Below are positions 1-5,879 of a stretch of 6,310 nt of DNA, piece by piece. The stretch is taken from NCBI GenBank assembly GCA_934489915.1, contig CAKSSZ010000091.1:1-6310 (forward strand). Direction: 5' to 3'. The notes below the pieces were generated by a model that was given only the letters and a program-made list of their open reading frames with translations, was not told the DNA's origin and searched no databases. Position numbers and translations under genes: made by a program. The stretch comes from an uncultured Clostridia bacterium (GTDB lineage: Bacteria > Bacillota > Clostridia > HGM11514). Within the stretch, counting starts at the first letter, position 1. Each line of letters opens with the position of its first letter.

Positions 1-74
1 ATTTCAATATGAGGAGCAATCCTAACCGTACACCGCAAGCAAAAAGATGACTCGTGTGCAGCAGCCGGACAGAG

Positions 75-80
75 AAAGGA
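75..80 (+). promoter_or_regulatory. Ribosome binding site that sets the carboxypeptidase start
   Basis: AAAGGA lies 8 bases before the ATG at 89. No comparable site stands before the earlier in-frame ATG at 47. The start at 89 also puts the hydrophobic anchor at the very N-terminus, after a short basic stretch (MKIRH), as expected for an exported protein. The 14 extra residues from the earlier start are polar and charged and fit no exported-protein N-terminus. Confidence 0.6.
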
Positions 81-88
81 ATGAAAAC

Positions 89-979
89 ATGAAAATACGA
101 CATATTTTAGGAACAATTCTGCTGATTGCAATTCTTTTAGGGGTTTACTGGGCGCGGTTAACGCAGCATTATGATGTATATCAGGATCCGCCCATGCTGG
201 ATATTTCCGATCTTCAGAGCGAATCCGGGTTGTTGACGGAAATGGATTCGGGAGCGATCCTGGCAGAGAAGAACCCGAAGGAAATTGTATATCCGGCCTC
301 CCTGACAAAGATGATGACGGCACTGGTTGCTATTGAAATGGCAGAGGATATGGATTCCCCGGTCACAATTTCCGATAAAATCTATCCGCAGCTTTATGCA
401 GAGGATGCGTCTATGGCCGGATTTTTAGCAGGCGAAACAGTGACCGTGTCAGACTTATTGTATGGAACATTGCTTCGTTCCGGTGCGGAATGCTGCCTGA
501 CTCTGGCAAATTATTTTGCAGGCAGTGAGCCGAAATTTGTTACACTGATGAATGAGAAAGCGGAAGAATTGGGAATGAACGATACGCATTTCTGTAACAC
601 CACCGGCTTACATGACCCGCGCCATGTTTCTACAGTGACGGATTTGTCGATTTTACTTCGGTATGCTTTGAACAATGATACCTTCCGTCAAATTTTTACG
701 ACGAAGGAATACCAGTCCGGCGGGACGGACGAGCACCCGGAGGGACTGTATATGGAAAGCACTACCTTCCAGTGGCTGGCGGCTTTGGGAGCCAAAAATG
801 TGACTGTTTTAGGCGGAAAAACCGGTTATACCAAAGAAGCCGGTTATTGCTTGGCAACCTTGATTTCCGCTCAGGGCAGGGAGACTGTTTTGGTAACGGC
901 CAAAGGAGATGAAAAAAACGGGGAGGTTCCGGTTCATGTCATTGACGCAGCATCCGTATTCGATTTGTTAAAAAAATAA
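89..979 (+). CDS. Serine-type D-Ala-D-Ala carboxypeptidase (low-molecular-weight PBP, peptidase S11)
   Basis: Removes the terminal D-alanine from peptidoglycan pentapeptides outside the membrane, which limits cross-linking. From the ATG at 89 the protein is 296 residues. A short basic stretch and one hydrophobic segment (about 6-20) act as an uncleaved anchor or signal, since no clear Ala-X-Ala site follows. The catalytic SxxK motif is SLTK at 71-74 (Ser71 nucleophile, Lys74), within YPASLTKMM. The second motif is SGA at 131-133 in place of the usual SxN. The KTG motif is at 244-246 in GGKTGYT. The protein ends soon after this domain, so it lacks the C-terminal beta domain and amphipathic anchor of E. 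coli PBP5-like enzymes. An earlier in-frame ATG at 47 is disfavoured. No promoter is visible in the 88 bases upstream, so it is probably transcribed from further up. The family is certain; which dac paralogue it is cannot be told. Confidence 0.93.
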   Translation: MKIRHILGTILLIAILLGVYWARLTQHYDVYQDPPMLDISDLQSESGLLTEMDSGAILAEKNPKEIVYPASLTKMMTALVAIEMAEDMDSPVTISDKIYPQLYAEDASMAGFLAGETVTVSDLLYGTLLRSGAECCLTLANYFAGSEPKFVTLMNEKAEELGMNDTHFCNTTGLHDPRHVSTVTDLSILLRYALNNDTFRQIFTTKEYQSGGTDEHPEGLYMESTTFQWLAALGAKNVTVLGGKTGYTKEAGYCLATLISAQGRETVLVTAKGDEKNGEVPVHVIDAASVFDLLKK

Positions 980-999
980 AGGGAAATTCTGAAAAAACA

Positions 1000-1028
1000 T
1001 TGACAAAACCGAAAAAATAACATATGAT
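1000..1028 (+). promoter_or_regulatory. Sigma-A promoter upstream of rlmB
   Basis: A perfect -35 box TTGACA (1000-1005) and a -10 box TATGAT (1023-1028, one mismatch to TATAAT) are separated by exactly 17 bases. They sit in AT-rich sequence in the only sizeable intergenic gap. Transcription should begin near 1035, giving a leader of about 28 bases. The AGAAAGGA ribosome binding site (1049-1055 region) is 7 bases before the rlmB ATG. The same-strand genes downstream are separated by 15 bases or less or overlap, so this promoter may drive all of them. No operator or attenuator hairpin was seen. Confidence 0.82.
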
Positions 1029-1062
1029 TATAAGATAGAGATTTGGTAGAAAGGATGCGGCT

Positions 1063-1815
1063 ATGGAGCAAAAAAACGAATGGGCAGCAGATCGGATTGA
1101 AGGACGCAATCCTGTGATAGAAGCGTTAAAATCCGGCCGTTGTATTGATAAGCTGTTTATACAAAAGGATTTAACGGACGGGTCGCTGGGGCGTATCCGT
1201 GCTTTGGCACGAGAAAAGGGAATTGCTGTTTCGGAGGCGGCCAAGCAAAAGCTGGATCACCTGTCACAGACCGGCGCACATCAGGGTGTGATTGCCTGCA
1301 CTGCAATGCACGAGTACGTCTCTGTAGAGGCTATTTTAAAAATTGCGGAAGAAAAGGGGGAGGCTCCTTTTATCGTCATTGCAGATGAGATCAATGACCC
1401 TCATAATTTAGGTTCTATTTTGCGGACGGCCAATGCTGCCGGCGCTCACGGGGTGATTATTCCTCGGCACCGTTCCGTCGGACTCAGCGCAGTGGTGGCA
1501 AAAAGCTCCGCAGGGGCAATTGAATATGTTCCCGTGGCACGGGTGACCAATCTGGTTAGAACCGTTGAGGATTTAAAAAAGCAGGGGCTTTGGGCTGCGG
1601 GTGCGGCAATGGAAGGCTCCCAGCCTTATTATGAGGCTGATTTTATGGGCGGACTTGCACTGGTCATCGGCAGTGAGGGATTTGGCATTTCCCGATTGCT
1701 GAAAGAGTCCTGCGATTTTTTGGTTTCTATTCCCATGAAGGGAGAAATAAATTCACTAAATGCTTCAGTGGCGGCCGGAATCCTGATGATGGAAGCCGCC
1801 CGGCAGCGAGGATGA
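1063..1815 (+). CDS. rlmB: 23S rRNA (guanosine-2'-O-)-methyltransferase RlmB, SpoU/TrmH family
   Basis: A cytoplasmic SAM-dependent enzyme that methylates a ribose 2'-OH; in E. coli RlmB acts on G2251 in the peptidyl-transferase P loop of 23S rRNA. The 250-residue protein has the usual two-domain layout. The N-terminal L30e-like RNA-binding domain covers about 10-82, with the typical GRNPVIEAL start at 14-22 and the HQGV segment at 73-76. The SPOUT methylase domain covers about 102-248. Motif 1 is at 112-122 (DPHNLGSILRT, with Asn115 and Arg121). Motif 2 is at 202-206 (IGSEG, Glu205). Motif 3 is at 231-235 (SLNAS, Asn233), forming the knotted SAM site. Length matches the family. A good ribosome binding site precedes ATG 1063. 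It is the first gene after the strong promoter at 1000-1028 and lies 15 bases before the ACT gene. Substrate assignment to the RlmB position is by family resemblance; other TrmH-family targets are possible. Confidence 0.93.
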   Translation: MEQKNEWAADRIEGRNPVIEALKSGRCIDKLFIQKDLTDGSLGRIRALAREKGIAVSEAAKQKLDHLSQTGAHQGVIACTAMHEYVSVEAILKIAEEKGEAPFIVIADEINDPHNLGSILRTANAAGAHGVIIPRHRSVGLSAVVAKSSAGAIEYVPVARVTNLVRTVEDLKKQGLWAAGAAMEGSQPYYEADFMGGLALVIGSEGFGISRLLKESCDFLVSIPMKGEINSLNASVAAGILMMEAARQRG

Positions 1816-1830
1816 GAGAGGAAGGATACA

Positions 1831-2100
1831 ATGAGAGCAGTGATAACGGTAGTAGGCGAGGACAAGAGGGGCATTATTGCAAAGGTGTCCGGCGTATTGT
1901 ATGAAACGGATATTAATATTTTAGACATTTCCCAAACCATCATGCAGGATATTTTTACAATGGTGACGTTAGTGGATATTTCTCACGCTTCCATTCCGTT
2001 TCATCAGTTAATTGACCGCTTGAACCAGGTGGGGGATGAGATCGGCGTAAAAATACATGTGCAGCACGAGGACATTTTTAATTCCATGCACAAAATTTAG
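1831..2100 (+). CDS. ACT domain protein, UPF0237 family
   Basis: A free-standing ACT domain of 89 residues, which matches the family size. The ferredoxin-like fold is read as strand 2-9 (RAVITVVG), the loop/helix DKRGIIAKVSGVLYE at 11-25, a second strand around 29-35 (NILDISQ) and a third at 41-50 (IFTMVTLVDI). The last helix and strand (57-78) close the domain, with no catalytic domain attached. ACT domains usually bind amino acids or similar small ligands and tend to dimerise. The relatives are the small UPF0237 proteins of streptococci and clostridia and, more distantly, the ACT domains of the glycine-cleavage regulator GcvR. AGGAAGGA (1819-1826) lies just before ATG 1831. The gene ends in TAG, which overlaps the ribosome binding site of the UPF0210 gene, so the two are almost certainly co-translated. 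The partnership suggests that it senses a ligand for, or regulates, the UPF0210 protein, but the ligand is unknown. Confidence 0.9.
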   Translation: MRAVITVVGEDKRGIIAKVSGVLYETDINILDISQTIMQDIFTMVTLVDISHASIPFHQLIDRLNQVGDEIGVKIHVQHEDIFNSMHKI

Positions 2101-2104
2101 GAGG
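2099..2104 (+). promoter_or_regulatory. Consensus ribosome binding site overlapping the ACT gene stop
   Basis: AGGAGG begins inside the TAG stop (2098-2100) of the ACT gene and sits 8 bases before ATG 2113. The terminating ribosome on the ACT gene therefore occupies the initiation site of the UPF0210 gene, which points to coupled translation of the two partners. Confidence 0.75.
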
Positions 2105-2112
2105 AGCAGTCA

Positions 2113-3471
2113 ATGATAAATTCATTTGAAGTTATGGAAACCCTCAAAATGATTGAGGAAGAGCATTTGGACATCCGAACCATTACAATGGGGATTTCTT
2201 TGTTGGATTGCTGCTGCTCGGATGCGGCTGCCGCCTGCGATAAAATTTATGACAAAATTACAAAAAAAGCAGAACGGCTGGTGGTGACCGGTGAAAATAT
2301 AGAAAAGGAAGATGGGATTCCCATTATTCATAAACGTATTTCCGTTACGCCAATCAGCCTGGTTGCCGGCTGCTGTAATGATACAAGCTATCTGGCGTAT
2401 GCAAAAGCGCTGGATCGTGCGGCTCGTGCAACAGGGGTAAACTTTATCGGAGGATTTTCCGCTCTGGTTCATAAGGGCTATACAGAGGGTGACCGTCGGC
2501 TGATTGCGACGATTCCGGAGGCGTTGGCGGAAACGGAATTTGTATGCTCTTCTGTTAACGTCGGCACAACCAAGGCCGGAATTAATATGGACGCTGTCCG
2601 CCAGATGGGACAGATCATTAAGCAAGCGGCAGAACTGACGGCGCAGCAGGACAGCTTAGGCTGTGCCAAACTGGTGGTATTTTGCAATGTGCCGGAGGAC
2701 AACCCCTTTATGGCCGGGGCGTTTCACGGGGTCGGTGAGCCGGAGACGGTAATTAATGTGGGCGTCAGCGGTCCGGGCGTGGTAAAGTGTGCGTTGGAGC
2801 AGGTAAAGGGTGCTGATTTTGGAACGGTTGCCGACACCATTAAGAAAACAGCGTTTAAAATCACAAGAATGGGGCAGTTGGTTGCTCAGGAGGCGTCCAG
2901 GCGGCTTAGAATGCCTTTCGGTATAGTAGATTTATCCCTGGCGCCGACGCCTGCCATCGGAGACAGTGTTGCGCATATTTTAGAGGAAATGGGCTTGGAA
3001 GTCTGCGGTACTCACGGAACCACAGCAGCCTTGGCCTTATTAAACGACGCAGTCAAAAAAGGCGGCGTGATGGCGTCCTCCTATGTGGGGGGGCTGAGCG
3101 GCGCATTTATTCCGGTCAGCGAGGATGCCGGGATGATCCATGCTGCGGAAATCGGCAGCTTGACCTTAGAAAAACTGGAAGCTATGACCTGCGTCTGCTC
3201 GGTGGGCTTGGATATGATTGCCGTTCCGGGAGACACATCTGCCGAGACCATTTCGGCGATGATTGCGGACGAGGCGGCCATTGGCATGGTGAATACGAAA
3301 ACAACCGCAGTCCGCATTATTCCCGTGTGCGGAAAGCAGGTAGGAGATACCGTAACCTTCGGCGGATTGCTGGGTTCTGCGCCTATTATGCCGGTGCATA
3401 CAGCGTCCAGTGATTTATTTATTCAGCGCGGCGGCAGAATTCCTGCCCCCATTCAAAGTCTGAAAAATTAA
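2113..3471 (+). CDS. UPF0210 / DUF711 'PFL family' protein of unknown function
   Basis: A full-length (452-residue) member of UPF0210, a family conserved in Gram-positive bacteria and archaea whose members have a fold related to pyruvate formate-lyase-type barrels. No reaction is established. Hallmark segments are visible: RTITMGISLLDC (22-33), VTPISL (78-83), GGFSALVHKGY (113-123), CSSVNVG (145-151), NPFMAGAFHGVGE (197-209), NVGVSGPGVVK (215-225), VDLSLAPTPAIGDSVA (272-287), GTHGTTAALALLND (299-312), GGLSGAFIPVSED (326-338), CSVGLDMIAVPGDT (362-375) and the end GRIPAPIQSLKN (441-452). I see no glycyl-radical motif (RVxGY type), so a radical PFL activity is not supported. It has 14 cysteines, including a CCC run at 33-35 and CC at 87-88. 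No signal peptide or membrane segment is present, so it is cytoplasmic. The family call is very secure; the function is unknown and probably linked to the upstream ACT protein. Confidence 0.95.
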   Translation: MINSFEVMETLKMIEEEHLDIRTITMGISLLDCCCSDAAAACDKIYDKITKKAERLVVTGENIEKEDGIPIIHKRISVTPISLVAGCCNDTSYLAYAKALDRAARATGVNFIGGFSALVHKGYTEGDRRLIATIPEALAETEFVCSSVNVGTTKAGINMDAVRQMGQIIKQAAELTAQQDSLGCAKLVVFCNVPEDNPFMAGAFHGVGEPETVINVGVSGPGVVKCALEQVKGADFGTVADTIKKTAFKITRMGQLVAQEASRRLRMPFGIVDLSLAPTPAIGDSVAHILEEMGLEVCGTHGTTAALALLNDAVKKGGVMASSYVGGLSGAFIPVSEDAGMIHAAEIGSLTLEKLEAMTCVCSVGLDMIAVPGDTSAETISAMIADEAAIGMVNTKTTAVRIIPVCGKQVGDTVTFGGLLGSAPIMPVHTASSDLFIQRGGRIPAPIQSLKN

Positions 3472-3485
3472 AGGGAGGGTTCCGC

Positions 3486-3749
3486 ATGAAAATCAAAGAA
3501 GGATTTATTCTGAAGCAAATTATGGAAGATTATATTGTAGTCCCCACAGGGGAGGATTTGGTCAATTTTGACGCAATGATCACGTTAAACGAAAGCGGAG
3601 CGTTTTTGTGGAAGCTTCTTTTGGAGGAGCAAACGGAGGAGCAGCTGTGCGACGCACTTTGTGCTGAATATGATGTGTCCCGTGAGCAGGCGATGGAAGA
3701 TTTACAGCACTTTTTAAAGATGCTGCAATCTGCCAAGGTGCTGGTATGA
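3486..3749 (+). CDS. PqqD family protein (RiPP recognition element-like peptide-binding protein)
   Basis: An 87-residue protein with the size and pattern of PqqD-type winged helix-turn-helix domains. An N-terminal beta segment (about 7-30, with IVVPTGEDLVNFDAMITL) is followed by the characteristic NESGAFLWKLL at 35-45, the helix TEEQLCDALCAEYDVS at 50-65 and a C-terminal helix (67-82) ending in a short strand. In the family these domains grip the leader of a ribosomally made precursor peptide and hand it to modifying enzymes; PqqD and the lasso-peptide B1 proteins are examples. A strong GGGAGGG lies a few bases before ATG 3486, and the gene follows the UPF0210 stop by only 14 bases. Its stop overlaps the peptidase start (ATGA). 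It keeps company with a peptidase, an exporter and a kinase-like protein, but no precursor is visible here, so the peptide it binds is unknown. It is a stand-alone domain rather than a fusion. Confidence 0.85.
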   Translation: MKIKEGFILKQIMEDYIVVPTGEDLVNFDAMITLNESGAFLWKLLLEEQTEEQLCDALCAEYDVSREQAMEDLQHFLKMLQSAKVLV

Positions 3750-4228
3750 ACGGAGATGCGCGGGAGGTTGGTCTGGATCAGCTTGGTAAGCTTGCGGAGG
3801 AAAGACTCAAGGCCGGGCAGCAAGTGCGGCTAACCGTGGTGGGGAACAGCATGTATCCTCTCTTCCGCAGTAAGTGCGACAGCGTTGTTTTAGCGCCCAT
3901 TTCGGGTGATATCAAGAAAAATGACGTGGTGCTTTATCGCAGGAAAAACGGACAGTATGTGATGCATCGGATCATTCAAAGGAAACATGGCGTTTATGCC
4001 GCCAACGGGGATAATCAGGCGTGGGTGGAAAAACCGCTGTATCGGGAGCAGTTATTAGGAAGAATGATTGCTTTTGTGAGAAACGGGAAATACGTTACCG
4101 TGAACCGCTTTTGGTATCGGGTGTATCGGTTTGTTTGGACGAAGGGAAAACCCTTTCGGCGTACTATGATTCGGTTGCTGCAGCGAGCGGCAAAAATGCG
4201 AGCGTGGGTGAGAAAGCGTGAAAAATAA
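3746..4228 (+). CDS. S24/S26 family (signal peptidase I-like) serine peptidase
   Basis: A 160-residue protein with signal-peptidase-type motifs. The nucleophile box is VGNSMYPLF at 32-40 (Ser35). A GDIKKNDVVLYRR segment at 54-66 matches the box holding the conserved GD(V)V. YVMHRII at 71-77 offers His74 where type I signal peptidases of the bacterial (S26A) class carry the catalytic Lys. NGDN at 87-90 is the last core box. The Ser/His arrangement resembles the SipW/eukaryotic-type S26B group. There is no N-terminal membrane anchor: the first 27 residues are charged. The tail (about 113-160) is strongly basic and partly aromatic, with RFWYRVYRFVW at 121-131, and could lie on the membrane as an amphipathic helix. 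The start ATG 3746 overlaps the PqqD stop, with AAGGTG 5 bases upstream. Similar small S24/S26 peptidases are found beside PqqD and ABC genes, where cleavage of an exported peptide leader is the likely job. Substrate and cellular location are inferred. Confidence 0.8.
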   Translation: MNGDAREVGLDQLGKLAEERLKAGQQVRLTVVGNSMYPLFRSKCDSVVLAPISGDIKKNDVVLYRRKNGQYVMHRIIQRKHGVYAANGDNQAWVEKPLYREQLLGRMIAFVRNGKYVTVNRFWYRVYRFVWTKGKPFRRTMIRLLQRAAKMRAWVRKREK

Positions 4229-4679
4229 ACGAGCGGTAAGCTGGCTCTGCCAAAAAGGGAAATTTATGATTTTTCCGATGGCGCTGTTTTTACTATGTAA
4301 TGCAGCGCTTTCTTTGGTGTCTGTTTGGTTCGCTCTGGTATCCAAGCAAGTGATTGATACGGCAACCGGTCAGCAGGCCGGGTCGCTTGGTCATAGCTTT
4401 TTGGTGCTGGTTGGTTTTTTATTGCTGCAATTGATATTGCAAGTTGTATTAAGTTTGATGGATGTTACCTTGTCGGGGAAATTGGAGATTCGGTTAAAAT
4501 CCGATTTGTTTCATTCCCTGCTGCAAAAGCAATGGCAGGCATTGGGCAAATATCACACCGGGGAACTAATGAACCGGCTGACCAGCGATATTCGCATTGT
4601 GGTATCCGGCATGATTTCTCTGCTGCCTACCCTGGTGGCAATGATCATTAAAATTTGCACCAGCTTTGCGGTGCTTTAG
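4218..4679 (+). CDS. ABC exporter N-terminal fragment (membrane helices 1-3)
   Basis: The 153 residues before the TAG hold about three membrane helices: 19-42, 59-81 and 129-153. Between helices 2 and 3 lies the cytoplasmic loop with HTGELMNRLTSDI at 113-125, the usual coupling-helix region of exporter membrane domains that touches the ATPase. There is no ATPase domain, so alone this product cannot drive transport. It starts at GTG with only a weak site (GGGTGAG at 4206-4212) and relies on overlap with the end of the peptidase gene. If the stop is real, this is the only part likely to be translated efficiently. Confidence 0.6.
   Translation: MKNKRAVSWLCQKGKFMIFPMALFLLCNAALSLVSVWFALVSKQVIDTATGQQAGSLGHSFLVLVGFLLLQLILQVVLSLMDVTLSGKLEIRLKSDLFHSLLQKQWQALGKYHTGELMNRLTSDIRIVVSGMISLLPTLVAMIIKICTSFAVL
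4677..4679 (+). other. Premature amber codon in the ABC exporter gene
   Basis: TAG occurs in the frame that otherwise stays open from 4218 to 5876. The following codons are TAT CTG, so the context is not the CAR-YYA type known to favour readthrough, and no stem-loop of a selenocysteine or pyrrolysine insertion kind was noticed just after it. The neighbouring ACT gene ends with TAG followed at once by the next gene, so TAG acts as a normal stop in this genome. Confidence 0.85.
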
Positions 4680-4691
4680 TATCTGGCGCCC

Positions 4692-5879
4692 ATGCTGGCA
4701 GTTTGCATTTTGGCGGTGGGACCGGTGATCTTTGTGTGCGGCCGGATTTACAGCCGGAAAATGAAGTCCATGCATAAGGCATGCCAGGAAAGCGATGGAA
4801 TAACTCGCTCTTATATGCAGGAAATACTGCAAAATATTTTGGCGGTCAAAGCATTTCGGAATGAAGAAGCTGTCTCCGGCTGTGCCAGGCAATATCAGGA
4901 GCATAATTACCGCTTGAAAATTCGGAGAAGCATGTTCTCCTTGCTGGCTAATGTTTGTTTGTTTTTGGTATTTACAGCCGGATATTATATTACCTTGGGC
5001 TGGGGGGCGTACCGTCTTTCCACAGGTGTGTTGACCTACGGAACTCTGACGGCTATGCTCCAGTTGGTCGGGCAGCTACAGGCTCCCTTTAAAAATTTAG
5101 CTTCTCTGCTCTCCAATGCTTTTGCCACGGTTGCATCGACGGAGCGGTTGATGGAGTTGGAGGGATTAGAAGAGGAACCGGCGCTGCCTTGTTCGATGAG
5201 TCCTGCGGAATTTAGCGGAATCCGAGCAGAGCATATGAGCTTTTCTTACCCGGGAGGGGAAGTGTATCACAATACCTCTTTTGTGTTAAAAAAAGGGGAG
5301 TTTCTTGCGATCTCCGGCCATTCCGGTATTGGAAAAAGTACATTATTGAAGCTGTTGATGGGGATATTGCAGCCGCAGAGCGGCAGCTTGTTGGTATGCG
5401 GCGGCCAAGGGAAAGAGGTTCCTGTCAGCAAGGCGACTCGTTCCGTTTTTTCTTATGTTCCGCAGGGAAACATGATTTTATCCGGCTCTATTCGTGATAA
5501 TATTCGCTTTTATCGGGATTCCTGTACCGAGGAGGAAATTGCACTTTGTGCAGAGATTGCCCAAATGGGAGAATTTCTTCAGGAGTTGCCAAAAGGGTTG
5601 GATACCGTGCTCAAGGAAGGCGGTGAAGGGCTGTCTGAAGGGCAAATTCAGCGCATTGCCATCGCCCGTGCCTGTTTGAGCGACGCACCTGTTTTGCTGT
5701 TAGACGAGGCCACATCTGCCCTGGATGAAGCAACAGAAGCAGCGGTACTGCGCCGATTGAAAGCATTGACGGATAAAACCTGCATCATCGTATCCCATAA
5801 GCAGGCCGCCTTTTCTGTCTGTGATAAAATTGCACGGGTAGAGAACGGATCACTGGTAATACAGGAGGAAAAGCAATGA
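4692..5879 (+). CDS. ABC exporter C-terminal fragment (helices 4-6 and ATPase domain)
   Basis: This is the in-frame continuation after the TAG, 395 residues if counted from the first ATG. Helix 4 covers 1-18. The second coupling region is around 43-60 (EILQNILAVKAF). Helices 5 and 6 lie at about 81-105 and 113-135. The ATPase domain runs from about 177 to the end. Its motifs are FSYPGG at 184-189 (A-loop region Tyr186), Walker A GHSGIGKST 209-217, Q-loop Gln258 in YVPQGN, signature LSEGQ 314-318, Walker B VLLLDE 334-339 with catalytic Glu339, D-loop SALD 342-345 and switch His369 in VSHK. Every catalytic residue is present. Independent translation is doubtful because no ribosome binding site precedes 4692. 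The stop overlaps the start of the kinase-like gene (ATGA). Confidence 0.6.
   Translation: MLAVCILAVGPVIFVCGRIYSRKMKSMHKACQESDGITRSYMQEILQNILAVKAFRNEEAVSGCARQYQEHNYRLKIRRSMFSLLANVCLFLVFTAGYYITLGWGAYRLSTGVLTYGTLTAMLQLVGQLQAPFKNLASLLSNAFATVASTERLMELEGLEEEPALPCSMSPAEFSGIRAEHMSFSYPGGEVYHNTSFVLKKGEFLAISGHSGIGKSTLLKLLMGILQPQSGSLLVCGGQGKEVPVSKATRSVFSYVPQGNMILSGSIRDNIRFYRDSCTEEEIALCAEIAQMGEFLQELPKGLDTVLKEGGEGLSEGQIQRIAIARACLSDAPVLLLDEATSALDEATEAAVLRRLKALTDKTCIIVSHKQAAFSVCDKIARVENGSLVIQEEKQ
5863..5868 (+). promoter_or_regulatory. Consensus ribosome binding site for the kinase-like gene
   Basis: AGGAGG lies 7 bases before ATG 5876, inside the last codons of the ABC gene. It fixes the start of the truncated last gene and shows that this gene can be initiated on its own, even if ribosomes fall off at the TAG upstream. 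Confidence 0.7.

Larger units (their letters stand above)
4218..5879 (+). pseudogene. ABC exporter (membrane domain + ATPase) interrupted by an in-frame TAG
   Basis: Read as one frame, this is a 553-codon half-transporter of the MsbA/peptide-exporter type, with an N-terminal six-helix membrane domain and a C-terminal ATPase. Codon 154 (4677-4679) is TAG. The frame continues without a shift on both sides, and the two halves match one family without missing residues (CTT-TAG-TAT-CTG). The interruption falls at the hairpin between membrane helices 3 and 4, so neither product alone should form a transporter. The ATG at 4692 lacks a ribosome binding site, so restart looks poor. All ATPase motifs are intact, which suggests that the change is recent or is a sequencing error (one base from TTG, TAT, CAG and others). 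The gene starts at GTG 4218, overlapping the peptidase by 11 bases. An ATG at 4266, with AAGGGA before it, is an alternative start. There is no C39 peptidase domain, so leader cleavage may fall to the adjacent S26 protein. Confidence 0.8.

Noticed and set aside
1..50. Possible 3' end of an upstream gene: one frame ends at TGA 48-50, another at TAA 23-25.
   Set aside because: Both tails are too short (15 and 7 codons) to choose between or identify. The longer one uses AGG and AGA codons that are uncommon in the neighbouring genes. An upstream gene is likely but cannot be supported from these bases.
47..88. N-terminal extension of the carboxypeptidase from ATG 47.
   Set aside because: No ribosome binding site precedes it, and it would put 14 polar residues before the export anchor. 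ATG 89 has AAAGGA at the right distance.
980..999. Possible terminator after the carboxypeptidase gene.
   Set aside because: The sequence is A-rich with no stem-loop and no T run on the + strand, so nothing supports a rho-independent terminator.
939..1244. Reverse-strand open frame across the rlmB promoter and 5' end.
   Set aside because: It overlaps well-supported genes and the promoter, has no family features, and has composition typical of an antisense shadow. The same goes for the other reverse frames at 1629-1943, 2122-2702, 3081-3399, 3530-3823, 4055-4345, 4566-4904 and 5885-6229.
3087..3093. Run of seven G in the UPF0210 gene, as a possible slippage or phase-variation tract.
   Set aside because: It encodes the conserved V-G-G-L segment in frame, the protein is full length on both sides, and seven bases is short for a contingency tract.
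4021..4221. A 66-codon + strand frame inside the peptidase gene, and a 61-codon one at 5494-5679 inside the ABC gene.
   Set aside because: Both are out of frame within strongly supported coding sequence, without ribosome binding sites or recognisable features.
4677..4691. Pyrrolysine, selenocysteine-type or programmed readthrough at the TAG.
   Set aside because: The position is in a membrane hairpin of an ABC exporter, a family not known for such residues. The downstream context is not a known readthrough signal, and TAG ends the ACT gene normally.
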